DNA of 64,000 nt from Noviherbaspirillum sp. L7-7A. Lineage in GTDB: Bacteria; Pseudomonadota; Gammaproteobacteria; Burkholderiales; Burkholderiaceae_D. This document shows, one piece after another, positions 16,930-25,737 of the stretch. Location: assembly GCF_019052805.1 (NCBI RefSeq), contig NZ_JAHQRJ010000003.1, positions 1 to 64,000 on the forward strand, written 5' to 3'. The position numbers and the translations under genes were made by a program. Below the pieces are notes generated by a model that was not told where the DNA came from, did no database searches, and saw nothing but the letters and a program-made list of their open reading frames with translations. The stretch's first letter is position 1. Each line of letters opens with the position of its first letter.

Positions 16930-19099
16930 CCGAATCAGACTGGGCGAAGAGTGGTACATCCTCGCCGCCTCCTCGCCACCCGATGAACGCCGGCGCGTTT
17001 TGAAGGAAGGCAAGGTGTTCGCCACTTTCAACCGCTTCGGCGACATCCAGCCGATCGGCCTGCACGAGGATGGCATCTATCATGGCGACACCCGCTTCCT
17101 GTCGCACCAGGAGCTGCGCCTCAATGGCGTGCGACCGATGTTCCTGAACTCCACCGTGCGCGACGACAACGGCCAGATGGTGGTGGAGCTGATGAACCCC
17201 GACCTGAATGTCGGCACCGAAGATCTGATCCAGAAAGGCCTGCTGCATGTATTTCGCGCCAAGCTGCTGTGGAACGATACGCTGCACGAGCATATCCGCG
17301 TCGCCAACTACGGCCTGGAGCCGGTCTGCGTGACGCTGTCGATGGACATGGATGCCGACTATGCCGACATCTTCGAGATCCGCGGTTTCGAGCGCAAGCG
17401 CCGTGGCGTCATGCTCGCGCCTGAACTGCAGGCCTCGGGACTGACGCTGGGTTACCGTGGGCTGGACCAGGTGGTGCGCCGCACCCGCATCCGCTACGAC
17501 CCGGCGCCGGACACGCTGACCGCCGGGCGCGCCGAGTTCCGACTGTCGCTAGCGCCCAAGCAGGATGCGCATGTCTATCTGGCCGTCGCCTGCGAGCCGG
17601 ACGCGGCGGAACCAACGGCCGTGCCGGCCGGGGAACCGTACCTCTCGGCCTATACCCGCATGAACGGCGCGCTGGACGCCCGCATGCACGACCTGTGCCG
17701 CATCGTCACTTCCAATACCCTGTTCAACAACTGGATAGACCGCTCCACCGCCGACCTGGTGATGCTGTCGACCGAGCTGCCCGGCGGCCGCTATCCGTAT
17801 GCCGGCCTGCCCTGGTATGCCACCACCTTTGGCCGCGACGGCATCATCACCGCGCGCCAGGTGCTGTGGCTGGACCCCAGCCTGGCCAGGGGCGTGCTCG
17901 CGGTGCTGGCCGACACGCAGGCGGCCAGCCAAGACCCGGCGCGCGACGCCGAGCCCGGCAAGATTCTGCACGAGGCCCGGCTGGGCGAGCTGGCGGCGCT
18001 GGATGAAGTGCCGTTCAGGCGCTACTACGGCACGGTGGACGCCACGCCACTGTTCGTCGGCCTGGCCGGCGCCTACTTCGAGCGCACCGGCGACCTCGAC
18101 TTCATCCGCCGCATCTGGAGCAACATCGAGCGCGCGCTGGACTGGATCGACCAGTACGGCGACCGCGACGGCGACGGCTTCGTCGAATACGCGCGCCGCA
18201 CCGATGTCGGCCTGACGCAGCAGGGCTGGAAGGATTCGCACGACTCGGTATTCCACGGGGATGGCCGGCTGGCCGAGGCACCGATCGCGCTGTGCGAGGT
18301 CCAGGGCTATGTGTACGAAGCCAAGCTGCAGGCGGCCCGGCTGGCCGATTGCCTGGGCAAGCAGGCGATGGCGCAGGAACTGCGGCGCGCCGCCGAACGC
18401 CTGAAGCAGCGTTTCAACGAAGTGTTCTGGTGCGAGCGCATCGGCAGCTATGCGCTGGCGCTGGACGGCGACAAGCGCCAGTGCGCTGTGCCGTCCTCCA
18501 ACGCCGGGCATACGCTGTGGAGCGGCATCGCGCTGCCGCAGCATGCCGAGCGCATTGCGGCGCAGCTGCTCTCCGAGGAATTCTTCTGCGGCTGGGGCGT
18601 GCGCACTTTGGGCTGCGGCGCGGTGCGCTACAACCCGATGGCGTATCACAACGGCTCGGTCTGGCCGCACGACAACGCCATCATCGCCACTGGCATGGCG
18701 CGCTACGGCAATACCGCCGGCGCGATGAAGATCTTCGAAGCGCTGTTCGACGTCAGCATGACCATGGACCAGCACAGGATGCCGGAGCTGTTCTGCGGCT
18801 TTGCCAAAAGGCCGGACGAAGGACCGACGCTCTACCCGGTCGCGTGCTCGCCGCAGGCCTGGGCCGCCGGCAGCGTGTTCTACCTGCTGCAAGCCTGCCT
18901 GGGCCTGTCGTTCTCGCCGGAAAAGCCCGAGATCCGCCTGCGCAACCCGCGCCTGCCGCCCTTCGTCGACCAGATCGAAATCCGCGCGCTGTCGATCTGC
19001 GGCAGCAGCGTCGACTTGCTGCTGCAGCGTTATCCCAACAATGTCGGCGTCAACATTTTGCGCAAGGATGGGCCGGTGGACGTGGTGGTGGTGGCATGA
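16922..19099 (+). CDS. Amylo-alpha-1,6-glucosidase (glycogen debranching) family protein
   Basis: 725 residues from ATG 16922, with CAGGAG six bases upstream. The N-terminal beta-rich GDE-type domain (residues about 1-200) contains VFATFNRFGDIQPIGLHEDG then IYHGDTRFLSHQEL, a classic pattern of bacterial AGL-like enzymes. The C-terminal alpha/alpha barrel has PYAGLPWYATTFGRDGIITA, GWKDSHDSVFHGDG and YHNGSVWPHDNAIIA, holding the catalytic acidic residues of the GH15/GH133-like fold. It probably hydrolyses alpha-1,6 or related glucosidic bonds in the cytoplasm. Similar proteins next to GT4 enzymes are common in Proteobacteria and are often only loosely annotated, so the substrate may not be glycogen. 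Confidence 0.85.
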   Translation: MADRIRLGEEWYILAASSPPDERRRVLKEGKVFATFNRFGDIQPIGLHEDGIYHGDTRFLSHQELRLNGVRPMFLNSTVRDDNGQMVVELMNPDLNVGTEDLIQKGLLHVFRAKLLWNDTLHEHIRVANYGLEPVCVTLSMDMDADYADIFEIRGFERKRRGVMLAPELQASGLTLGYRGLDQVVRRTRIRYDPAPDTLTAGRAEFRLSLAPKQDAHVYLAVACEPDAAEPTAVPAGEPYLSAYTRMNGALDARMHDLCRIVTSNTLFNNWIDRSTADLVMLSTELPGGRYPYAGLPWYATTFGRDGIITARQVLWLDPSLARGVLAVLADTQAASQDPARDAEPGKILHEARLGELAALDEVPFRRYYGTVDATPLFVGLAGAYFERTGDLDFIRRIWSNIERALDWIDQYGDRDGDGFVEYARRTDVGLTQQGWKDSHDSVFHGDGRLAEAPIALCEVQGYVYEAKLQAARLADCLGKQAMAQELRRAAERLKQRFNEVFWCERIGSYALALDGDKRQCAVPSSNAGHTLWSGIALPQHAERIAAQLLSEEFFCGWGVRTLGCGAVRYNPMAYHNGSVWPHDNAIIATGMARYGNTAGAMKIFEALFDVSMTMDQHRMPELFCGFAKRPDEGPTLYPVACSPQAWAAGSVFYLLQACLGLSFSPEKPEIRLRNPRLPPFVDQIEIRALSICGSSVDLLLQRYPNNVGVNILRKDGPVDVVVVA

Positions 19100-19142
19100 T
19101 GACCGGCATGGCCAAACGGGTGCACTTCAAGGGGAGAGCAAC

Positions 19143-19418
19143 ATGGATGCGAAACTGGACGAACTGGAGCAGTTGCTGGCGGAACTGACGGATATCGGTG
19201 CGGCTGCCGAGGAGCGCGGCATCATCGCCGCGCCACCGCTGGAAGCCCTGGCACAAAGGGCGCGCGACCTGGGCGTGGCGGTGCCGCAAGGCGCCGGCCT
19301 GGATGCGTTGCGCGACGCGGTGGAGGCCGCCTGCGCCGAGCGGGGAAACGGGGCAGGCCATCAGGTCGCGCGCGAGATCCTGGGCAACGAGCGCGGCGTG
19401 CCGGGCGAAGGGCCCTGA
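19143..19418 (+). CDS. Small acidic hypothetical protein
   Basis: 91 residues from ATG 19143, with GGGGAGAG six bases upstream. It begins MDAKLDELEQLLAELTDIGA and is strongly helical and acidic, with a probable short coiled coil at residues 3-20. A possible second amphipathic helix lies at 57-70. It contains no cysteine motif, membrane span or known domain. It follows the debranching enzyme by 43 bases on the same strand, so it is likely the third gene of that operon. Function not recognised. Confidence 0.6.
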   Translation: MDAKLDELEQLLAELTDIGAAAEERGIIAAPPLEALAQRARDLGVAVPQGAGLDALRDAVEAACAERGNGAGHQVAREILGNERGVPGEGP

Positions 19419-19439
19419 CCCCTGCCGCCGGGTTCCCGG

Positions 19440-20420
19440 CTACTCCACCACGACATGGAGTGCCTTGATGGCGGCGCCCCATTTCCGGATATCGTCGCCG
19501 ACGGTGCGGGCGAACTGCCGCTGCGTCATCTTCTGGATGTCCAGCCCCTGCTGGCTCAATTTTTCCAGCGTGTCGGCATCGGCCAGCACCTTGTTCACCG
19601 CGGCATGCAGTTTATCCACCACGGGCGCTGGCGTGCCGCTTGGCGCAAACAGGCCGTACCACGGGGAATAATCAAAATCCCTGATGCCCGCCTCCTGCAG
19701 CGTCGGAAGATTGGGCAGGGTGCGCGAACGCGTCCTGCCCGACGTGGCGATCGCGCGCACCTTGCCTGACTGGATATAGGGCATCACCGCCGGTATGGTC
19801 TGCAGCATGGCCTGCACATGGCCGGCCGCCAGGTCGGCCATTGCCGGTCCGGCGCCGCGGTAGGGCACATGGCTCATCCGGGTTCCGGTCGCCGCTTCCA
19901 GCACTGCCATCGGTATGTGGCCGGCGCTGCCAATGCCGCCCGAGCCGTAATTGATTTCACCCGGCCTGGACCTCGCCAGCGCTAGGAATTCGTTGACCGT
20001 GCGGGCAGACAGGGCGTTGCTAGTGACAAGCACATTGGGTGTGGTGCCGATGTGGGCCACCGGCAGGATGTCGCGCGTCGTGTCGAACGGCGCTTTCTCG
20101 TACAACGAGGCATTGAAGGCCAGGCCCATGTGGTGCGCCAGCAGCGTGTAGCCGTCGGGATGCGCATGGGCCACCGCGGCTGTGGCGATGGTGCCGCCGG
20201 CGCCGGCACGGTTTTCGATGATGACGCTCTGGCCCAGTTCAGCACCCAGCTTCTGGCCGACCACGCGGGCGACGATATCCACCGTGCCGCCCGGCGCAAA
20301 CGGCACCAGGATGGTGATGGGCCTGGCGGGCCAGTCGCCCGCGGCCACGGCCGGCAGGGTGACGGTGAAAAGCAGCAGGGACAGGCCGCGGCCGATAGTG
20401 GCAAGCGCTTTCATTCTCAT
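19440..20420 (-). CDS. Bug-family periplasmic substrate-binding protein
   Basis: 326 residues from ATG 20420, which overlaps the stop of the upstream dioxygenase gene as ATGA. A signal peptide of about 25 residues (KALATIGRGLSLLLFTVTLP then AVAAGDW) precedes the mature start. The mature part has RPITILVPFAPGGTVDIVAR, VIIENRAGAGGTIATAAVAH, and VPYRGAGPAMADLAAGHVQA, the standard Bug/TctC fold motifs. Bug receptors bind carboxylated or related solutes and are greatly expanded in Burkholderiales. No TctA/TctB membrane genes are adjacent, which is usual for orphan Bug genes. As the last gene of the organosulfur operon, it may sense or deliver a sulfonate-derived compound. Confidence 0.88.
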   Translation of the reverse strand: MRMKALATIGRGLSLLLFTVTLPAVAAGDWPARPITILVPFAPGGTVDIVARVVGQKLGAELGQSVIIENRAGAGGTIATAAVAHAHPDGYTLLAHHMGLAFNASLYEKAPFDTTRDILPVAHIGTTPNVLVTSNALSARTVNEFLALARSRPGEINYGSGGIGSAGHIPMAVLEAATGTRMSHVPYRGAGPAMADLAAGHVQAMLQTIPAVMPYIQSGKVRAIATSGRTRSRTLPNLPTLQEAGIRDFDYSPWYGLFAPSGTPAPVVDKLHAAVNKVLADADTLEKLSQQGLDIQKMTQRQFARTVGDDIRKWGAAIKALHVVVE

Positions 20421-21280
20421 GCCCCGGCAATGACCGCATCGCCCTTGATCTGGGTGCGGTGCATGATGCGGCGCGCATTGCCGTCGAAGGCGTCGCGGCG
20501 GTGCAGGGTGCAGCGGTTGTCCCACAGGATCAGGTCGTGGAGCTGCCATTGCTGCCGGAAGGCAAACTCGGATCTGGTCGCATGGGCCCATAACGCATCC
20601 AGCAGCGCTTCGCTGTCGAGCAGGTCGAGGCCGACGATGTAGCTGTTGCGGCGACGTCCCAGGAATAGCGCAAGCCGGCCGGTGTCGGGATGGCGGACCA
20701 CCAGCGGATGATGGGCGCCAGGCGCCTCGCGCGGGTCGCTGATTTCCTTCATGCCCTTACGCAGCATGCCTGCGCTGTTGTAGCTCGCATCGTGGATCGC
20801 CCGCCTGCCAGCGATGCGTTGCTTCAACCCAGCCGGCAGAGTCTCATAGGCCAGGTACATGTTGGACCAGTAGGTGTCGCTGCCGCCGTCGGGCAGTTCG
20901 AGCGCATGCAGCAGGGCGGCACGCGGCGGCCGTTCCACGTAAGTCATGTCGCAATGCCATGAGGCCTCGCCATCGCCGAGATTGCCGATCGGCTGGCCGG
21001 CCACTTTCACGTTCGAGATCACATTGATTTCGGGAAAGTCGGCCAGAAAGGGCTTGCCGTAAGGATTGGGACCGGGCGGATCGAGCTCGCCGAACTGGCG
21101 GCTCAGCGCCAGCAGCTGCGGGTCGCTGAGCCGCTGACCACGAAAGCGCAGCACCAGGTGCTGGTGCCATGCCTGCTCGATTTCCAGAAAGGTTTGCCTG
21201 TTGATCGGCTCGCGCAGGTCCATGCCGGACACTTCGGCGCCGAGCGCCGGCGACAGCGCTTGTACGGTGATGCGGGACAT
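20417..21280 (-). CDS. TauD/TfdA-family Fe(II)/2-oxoglutarate dioxygenase
   Basis: 287 residues from ATG 21280 (MSRITVQALSPALGAEVSGM), with AAAGGA nine bases upstream. Facial-triad residues are visible: HxD in GEASWHCDMTYVERPPRA and the distal His in LILWDNRCTLHRRDAF, followed by the 2-oxoglutarate-binding Arg in ARRIMHRTQIKG. This is the TauD/TfdA/AtsK pattern. Such enzymes hydroxylate a carbon next to a sulfonate, sulfate ester or ether to release sulfite, sulfate or an alcohol, using O2 and 2-oxoglutarate. Its position after a sulfonate-type ABC transporter and an FMNH2 monooxygenase suggests sulfur scavenging. Taurine itself is not assured. Confidence 0.87.
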   Translation of the reverse strand: MSRITVQALSPALGAEVSGMDLREPINRQTFLEIEQAWHQHLVLRFRGQRLSDPQLLALSRQFGELDPPGPNPYGKPFLADFPEINVISNVKVAGQPIGNLGDGEASWHCDMTYVERPPRAALLHALELPDGGSDTYWSNMYLAYETLPAGLKQRIAGRRAIHDASYNSAGMLRKGMKEISDPREAPGAHHPLVVRHPDTGRLALFLGRRRNSYIVGLDLLDSEALLDALWAHATRSEFAFRQQWQLHDLILWDNRCTLHRRDAFDGNARRIMHRTQIKGDAVIAGA

Positions 21281-21395
21281 TGTGACGGTTCCTTTGCTTG
21301 CCATGCTGAAGCGGCAAGATAGCAACCCGGCCCGGTGCGCGACAACGACAATTGCCGCATAAGCTTATGCACGGCCGGCAGCCCGCGAAAGATTT

Positions 21396-22727
21396 TCAGC
21401 CATCTGCAAACAGCGCGTTGCCCGGCACCCCCAGCCCATAGTGCTCGCGCAGCGTCGATCCGGCATACTCACGGCGGAACAGCCCGCGCCGCTGCAGCAG
21501 GGGAATCACCTGTTCGACGAAATCGTCGAGCAGGCCAGGCAGCACCGGCGGCATCACATTGAAGCCGTCGGCCGCGCCGGTGTCGAACCAGTCCTGTATT
21601 AGGTCGGCGACCTGCTCCGGCGTGCCGGCCACCGCTAGATGCCCGCGCGCGCCCGCCAGCTTGCGTAGCAACTGGCGCAACGTTGGCCTCTCGCGCGCCA
21701 CGAGCGCGGTAATGACGCCGGCCCGGCTCTGCGCGGCCTGCACTTTGCCCGGATCGGGAAAATCGTCCGGCGACAGCGCCTGGTCCAGGTCGAGCCGGGA
21801 AAAATCATGGCCGCCGAAGCGATTGGACAGGTGGGCGAGCCCGGCCTGCGGCGCGGTCAGATCGTCGAGCTCTTCCTGGATGCGGCGTGCCTCGCTCTCG
21901 GTCGATCCGATCACCGGGCTGATGCCCGGCAGCACCAGCACGCGGCGCGGATTGCGGCCATAGCCTTCCGCGCCCTGCTTGATGTCGCGATAGAAGCGCG
22001 CCGCCGATTCCTTTTCCAGATGCGCGGTGAAAATCGCTTCGGCGTATTGCGCGGCGAAAGCCTTGCCGGTGGGTGACGATCCGGCCTGCACCAGCACCGG
22101 CCGGCCCTGGGGCGAGCGCGGAACGTTGAGCGGGCCGGCGACCTGGTGATACCGGCCGAGGTGATCGATGCTCCTGATGCGGCCAGGCCGAACGTAACGG
22201 CCTGCAGCGGCATCGTCGACGATGGCGTCGTCGGCCCAGCTGTCCCACAGCTTCAGCGCAACCTCGAGGAATTCGCGGGCACGCGCATAGCGCTCCGCAT
22301 GATCGGGCATTTGCACATAGCCGAAGTTCTCCGCTGCGCCCTGCACCCAAGACGTGACGATGTTCCAGCCGACCCGGCCGCGGCTGATATGGTCGAGCGA
22401 TGAAAACAGGCGTGCCAGATTGAACGGTTCGTAATACGTGGTTGAGGCGGTGGCAATGAGGCCAATGCGCGTGGTGGCGCGGGCCAGCGCGGCCAGCAGC
22501 GTCAACGGCTCCAGTCCGCCCTTGGCGACGAATTCCATCTGACCGCCGATGGCAAGCGCATCGGCGAAGAAGATCGAGTCGAAGCAGCCGGCCTCGGCCT
22601 TGCGGGCAAGGCTTTCGTAATAGTCGATGTCGGTCAGCGCCTGCGTCGACGCGCGCGGATGGCGCCAGGCGCCCTCATGATGGCCGCGGCCCATCACGAA
22701 CAGGTTCAGGTGGAGTTGCCTTGTCAT
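21396..22727 (-). CDS. FMNH2-dependent monooxygenase (NtaA/SnaA/DszA/SfnG-type)
   Basis: 443 residues, the usual length of the NtaA/SnaA/DszA subgroup of bacterial luciferase-like proteins. Start MTRQLHLNLFVMGRGHHEGA. Family blocks include FDSIFFADALAIGGQMEF, RIGLIATASTTYYEPFNLAR, SRGRVGWNIVTSWVQGAAEN (the AENFG motif) and VQAGSSPTGKAFAAQYAEAI. Enzymes of this group need reduced FMN from a separate reductase and cleave C-S or C-N bonds in sulfones, sulfonates or chelators. No flavin reductase gene is adjacent, so it must come from elsewhere. The gene is 36 bases downstream of the ABC ATPase, probably co-transcribed. Confidence 0.88.
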   Translation of the reverse strand: MTRQLHLNLFVMGRGHHEGAWRHPRASTQALTDIDYYESLARKAEAGCFDSIFFADALAIGGQMEFVAKGGLEPLTLLAALARATTRIGLIATASTTYYEPFNLARLFSSLDHISRGRVGWNIVTSWVQGAAENFGYVQMPDHAERYARAREFLEVALKLWDSWADDAIVDDAAAGRYVRPGRIRSIDHLGRYHQVAGPLNVPRSPQGRPVLVQAGSSPTGKAFAAQYAEAIFTAHLEKESAARFYRDIKQGAEGYGRNPRRVLVLPGISPVIGSTESEARRIQEELDDLTAPQAGLAHLSNRFGGHDFSRLDLDQALSPDDFPDPGKVQAAQSRAGVITALVARERPTLRQLLRKLAGARGHLAVAGTPEQVADLIQDWFDTGAADGFNVMPPVLPGLLDDFVEQVIPLLQRRGLFRREYAGSTLREHYGLGVPGNALFADG

Positions 22728-22763
22728 GTGTTTTTCCCCAGGTTCAGGTTGGTGGCGGTTGGC

Positions 22764-23480
22764 TCAGGCGTCGACCTCGACGCCGAGGGCAGCCAGGAGT
22801 TGCGCCCGCAGGCGGTCGAATGCGGCGCCGGTCTTCCGGCGCGGATGCGAAATGGACACCGGCACGTCCAGCGCGATGCGGCCGCCCTCGATTACCAGCA
22901 CCCGGTCTGCCAGCAGCAGCGCCTCGTCGACGTCATGGGTCACCAGCATCACCGCCGGCCGGTGGATAGACACTAGCCTGCGCAGCAGCCCGTGCATGCG
23001 GATCCTGGTGAGCGCGTCGAGCGCGCCGAACGGTTCGTCCGCCAACAGCAGCGCCGGCTCGCGTGCCAGCGATCTTGCCAGCGCCACCCGTTGCTGCTCG
23101 CCGCCGGAGAGCGTGTTGGGCCATGCCTGTGCGCGCCCGGCAAGGCCGACATCGGCCAGCGCGTTGAGGGCGCGTTCCCGCGCATCGCCGCCGCGCAGCC
23201 CCAGCATCGCATTGGCCAGCACGGTTTCCCATGGCAGCAGGCGGGAGTCCTGGAACAGCACCGAGCGGTTGTCCGTCACGGCCAGCGTGCCGCCACCGTC
23301 GACGTCCTGGTCCAGCATGGCCAATGCGCGCAGCAACGTGCTCTTGCCCGAACCGCTTTTACCGAGCACCGCCACGAACTCGCCGGCGGCGATGGTCAGG
23401 TCGATGTCATCGAGCACCGTGCGCTCGCCGAATTTCCGGGTAAGGCGCCGCGCCCGGACCGCATCATCGCTAGGGTTCAT
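22764..23480 (-). CDS. ABC transporter ATPase, sulfonate/nitrate type (SsuB-like)
   Basis: 238 residues from ATG 23480. Walker A is AVLGKSGSGKSTLLRALAML, the Q-loop is NRSVLFQDSRLLPWETVLAN, the signature is NTLSGGEQQRVALARSLARE, Walker B is LLLADEPFGALDALTRIRMH and the switch His is VMLVTHDVDEALLLADRV. The Q-loop spelling with RLLPW is typical of the SsuB/TauB/NrtD branch that serves sulfonate, taurine and nitrate importers. The start overlaps the permease stop as ATGA, so translation is coupled. Confidence 0.93.
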   Translation of the reverse strand: MNPSDDAVRARRLTRKFGERTVLDDIDLTIAAGEFVAVLGKSGSGKSTLLRALAMLDQDVDGGGTLAVTDNRSVLFQDSRLLPWETVLANAMLGLRGGDARERALNALADVGLAGRAQAWPNTLSGGEQQRVALARSLAREPALLLADEPFGALDALTRIRMHGLLRRLVSIHRPAVMLVTHDVDEALLLADRVLVIEGGRIALDVPVSISHPRRKTGAAFDRLRAQLLAALGVEVDA

Positions 23481-24337
23481 GAGCCTATCGCCTTCCGGTA
23501 GACGAGCGTCCTGCGCTCCCATGCCCGAACCAGCGCATCCGAGGCCAGGCCGAGCAGCGCATAGAACACCAGGCCCACCACGATGACGTCGGTCTGGCCC
23601 ATGTCGCGTGCGCGGCTCATCACATAGCCTATGCCCTCGGTGCTGTTGATCTGTTCCAGCACGACCAACGCGGTCCAGCAGGTGGTGACCGCCAGCCGCA
23701 GGCCGGTGAAGAAGCCCGGCAGCGCGCCGGGCAAGGCCACCCGGCGGATGAATTCGGCCCGCGACAGGCCAACCGTTTGCGCCAGTTCGACATGGCGCAC
23801 GTCGATGCCGCGCAGCGCCGCATGCGTGTTGATGTAGATCGGCACCAGCACGCTGAGCGCAATCAGCGCCACCTTCATGCCGTCGCCGATGCCCAGCCAC
23901 AGGATGGCCAGCGGTATCAGCGCCAGCGTCGGCACCGCGCGCTTGATCTGTATCAGGCTGTCGAAGGCGGCTTCGCCCCAGCGCGTCAGGCCGGCGGCCA
24001 GCGCCAGGCACAGGCCCAGGAACACGCCCAGTAGCAGGCCGGAATAGGCACGCAGCGCGGAAGCGGCGAGATCGCCGGCCAGGCCACCGTCGCGCAGCAT
24101 TGCGTAGCCAGTAACAACCGCTGTCGCCGGCGAAGCCAGCAGCCGCGGCGACAGCCATCCCAACGTGGATGCCGCCTGCCACAGCGCCAGCAGCGCAATC
24201 GGCCCGGCATACAGCCCCAGTAGCCCCAGCCGGGCCGGCGCAAGCCGCGGCTGGCGACGAGATGGCGCAGCACGGCGCGTGTCAGCGGACTCGGGCGTGT
24301 CCTCCGTACGTGGAAAGGATGCGACGTAGTTGTTCAT
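23477..24337 (-). CDS. ABC transporter permease, sulfonate type (SsuC-like)
   Basis: 286 residues. About 45 hydrophilic N-terminal residues precede six membrane segments. The EAA-like loop reads IDVRHVELAQTVGLSRAEFI then RRVALPGALPGFFTGLRLAV, which fits the SsuC/TauC/BPD_transp_1 family. It contacts the ATPase encoded immediately downstream (4-base overlap) and receives substrate from the binding protein encoded immediately upstream (also a 4-base overlap). It is located in the inner membrane. Substrate specificity, an organosulfur compound such as an alkanesulfonate, is inferred from the neighbours. Confidence 0.93.
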   Translation of the reverse strand: MNNYVASFPRTEDTPESADTRRAAPSRRQPRLAPARLGLLGLYAGPIALLALWQAASTLGWLSPRLLASPATAVVTGYAMLRDGGLAGDLAASALRAYSGLLLGVFLGLCLALAAGLTRWGEAAFDSLIQIKRAVPTLALIPLAILWLGIGDGMKVALIALSVLVPIYINTHAALRGIDVRHVELAQTVGLSRAEFIRRVALPGALPGFFTGLRLAVTTCWTALVVLEQINSTEGIGYVMSRARDMGQTDVIVVGLVFYALLGLASDALVRAWERRTLVYRKAIGS

Positions 24338-25413
24338 CTCGATCCTCCCGCAGAAGCATTGCGCTCAACGAACAGCGTATCGAAGCGGAGATCGAATTCC
24401 TCTTGCGCATCGAGGCGACGCGGCAACTGGCCGGCGCCATGGAGCAGGTCGATCAGTTCTTGCTGCCCGCGCACCGTATCGCGCAGCGGGGAAAAACGCA
24501 GCTCACCGTCAGCGGCGACGATGGCCGCGCCATCGGCTTCCTTCAGGCCCTGGCGCCTGACGTAATAGGCCCGGACCCAGTCCGCAGGATGGGCCTGGCT
24601 CCAGGCTACCGCCGACACCCATCCCGCCACCAGTTCCCGGATCGCGGCTGCCTTGGCCGGATCGGCCAGCGCCCTCCTGCTGGCATACAGATAGCGGGTG
24701 GAAGCGGGCAAGTCTTCATGCGCCGCCGCCGGCAGCGTCTGCGCCTTTTCCGCCGCATAGGCCTTCAGGTAACGGCTCAGATGAGGCTCGTTGAGCGGCG
24801 CCACGTCGACCTGGCCGGTCTTAATTGCTACTGGAAAATCGCCCACCTTCAAGGGAACCAGCTTCACCTCGTCCACCCTGAGGCCGGCGCGCTTGAGCGC
24901 GGCAAGGATGAAGGGCTGACGGGCAGTGCCTTCGGCCCATGCGATCTTCCTGCCTTTCAGATCCTGCAGCGAGTTCAGCGCCAGGCCGGGCCGCAGTGCC
25001 AGTCCGTAGGCTGGACGCGCGCTCTGCAAGGCAGCCACGATGGGAATCGGTTCACCGGCGGCATGCGCATGGATGGGCGGCGTGCTGCCTACCAAGGCGA
25101 CATCGAGGGCGCCGGCGCGGAAGGCCTCGAAGATCTCGGGCCCGCCGAGAAAGTTGGCGAATGCCACCTGGGTAACAAGCCGGCTCCTGACGCCGGAAGC
25201 AATCAGGACGGTCTGCAGGTTTTCGTTTTGGTCGCCGACCACCAGCTTGCTGCCCGCGGGCACCGACAGCGGCAGTGATGCCGCATTCCAGGCTGGTTGT
25301 GCCGGTTGTGCCGGTTGTACCGGTTGTGCCTTGGCAACCGGCAGCATCGCGCACCATGCCATCACGCCGAGCAGGCTGCGGACCATCCATGTCCGACGAG
25401 TTCTTAATGCCAT
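24334..25413 (-). CDS. ABC transporter substrate-binding protein, sulfonate type (SsuA-like)
   Basis: 359 residues with a signal peptide (RRTWMVRSLLGVMAWCAMLP then VAKAQ). Just after the cleavage site is a short low-complexity stretch of repeated Gln-Pro-Ala, encoded by four tandem 9-bp units at 25295-25330. The mature part follows the SsuA/ThiY/NMT1 fold: SKLVVGDQNENLQTVLIASG, FANFLGGPEIFEAFRAGALD, VALVGSTPPIHAHAAG and LKGRKIAWAEGTARQPFILA. It binds the substrate in the periplasm and delivers it to the downstream permease. It is the first gene of a six-gene minus-strand operon ending with the Bug receptor. Confidence 0.9.
   Translation of the reverse strand: MALRTRRTWMVRSLLGVMAWCAMLPVAKAQPVQPAQPAQPAWNAASLPLSVPAGSKLVVGDQNENLQTVLIASGVRSRLVTQVAFANFLGGPEIFEAFRAGALDVALVGSTPPIHAHAAGEPIPIVAALQSARPAYGLALRPGLALNSLQDLKGRKIAWAEGTARQPFILAALKRAGLRVDEVKLVPLKVGDFPVAIKTGQVDVAPLNEPHLSRYLKAYAAEKAQTLPAAAHEDLPASTRYLYASRRALADPAKAAAIRELVAGWVSAVAWSQAHPADWVRAYYVRRQGLKEADGAAIVAADGELRFSPLRDTVRGQQELIDLLHGAGQLPRRLDAQEEFDLRFDTLFVERNASAGGSR
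25295..25330. repeat. Four tandem 9-bp repeats in the binding-protein gene
   Basis: GGTTGTGCC is repeated four times (the third copy is GGTTGTACC). The repeats lie in frame in the linker after the signal peptide of the SsuA-like protein and encode Gln-Pro-Ala/Val units. Length changes of one unit would keep the frame. Confidence 0.85.
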
Positions 25414-25737
25414 TGCCGACCGCCTTTCATCCAGTAATCATGGAGGTCGAGTATAGGAAGCAGCGCTAGCAGCGACAAAGAACCATTTCGGTTATGGATA
25501 GCAGGAATATGAATAAAAGGGCATGGCGGCCTGATTGTGGGAGATGCGCGCAGCGTAAGCACAAGAACGCATGGACATGTGGGCAAGCATGCCAGAGCTG
25601 ATGTCCGGCGATCAAGCGTTGATGGCGCCCGCCACTTCAGGATGGGTGGCCGACAGAGGTTCGGGTTGATGTGTGAAGGGGAAGGAAAGAAGGTGAAAAC
25701 AGGAAAGGGCCGATAGCGGCCCTCCCTGCAAAGGCCG
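25414..25737. other. Intergenic region upstream of the organosulfur operon
   Basis: About 324 bases. It should hold the promoter of the six-gene operon, but no clear sigma-70 or Cbl/CysB-type site stands out. The terminator of the lipoprotein gene lies at its far end. Confidence 0.5.
25706..25723 (-). terminator. Intrinsic terminator of the SYLF lipoprotein gene
   Basis: On the minus strand a 7-bp GC-rich stem (AGGGCCG with CGGCCCT, loop CTAT) is followed by TTTCCTGTTTTC. It lies 15 bases past the stop codon of the lipoprotein gene. Confidence 0.65.

Noticed and set aside
17549-18892. 447-codon frame antisense to the debranching enzyme
   Set aside because: Same antisense effect; no domain, and the sense strand encodes a complete enzyme.
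22764-24182. A 472-residue reading that would fuse extra sequence to the ABC ATPase
   Set aside because: The first 234 residues are an out-of-frame reading of the permease gene; the ATPase starts at ATG 23480 with the usual 4-base overlap.
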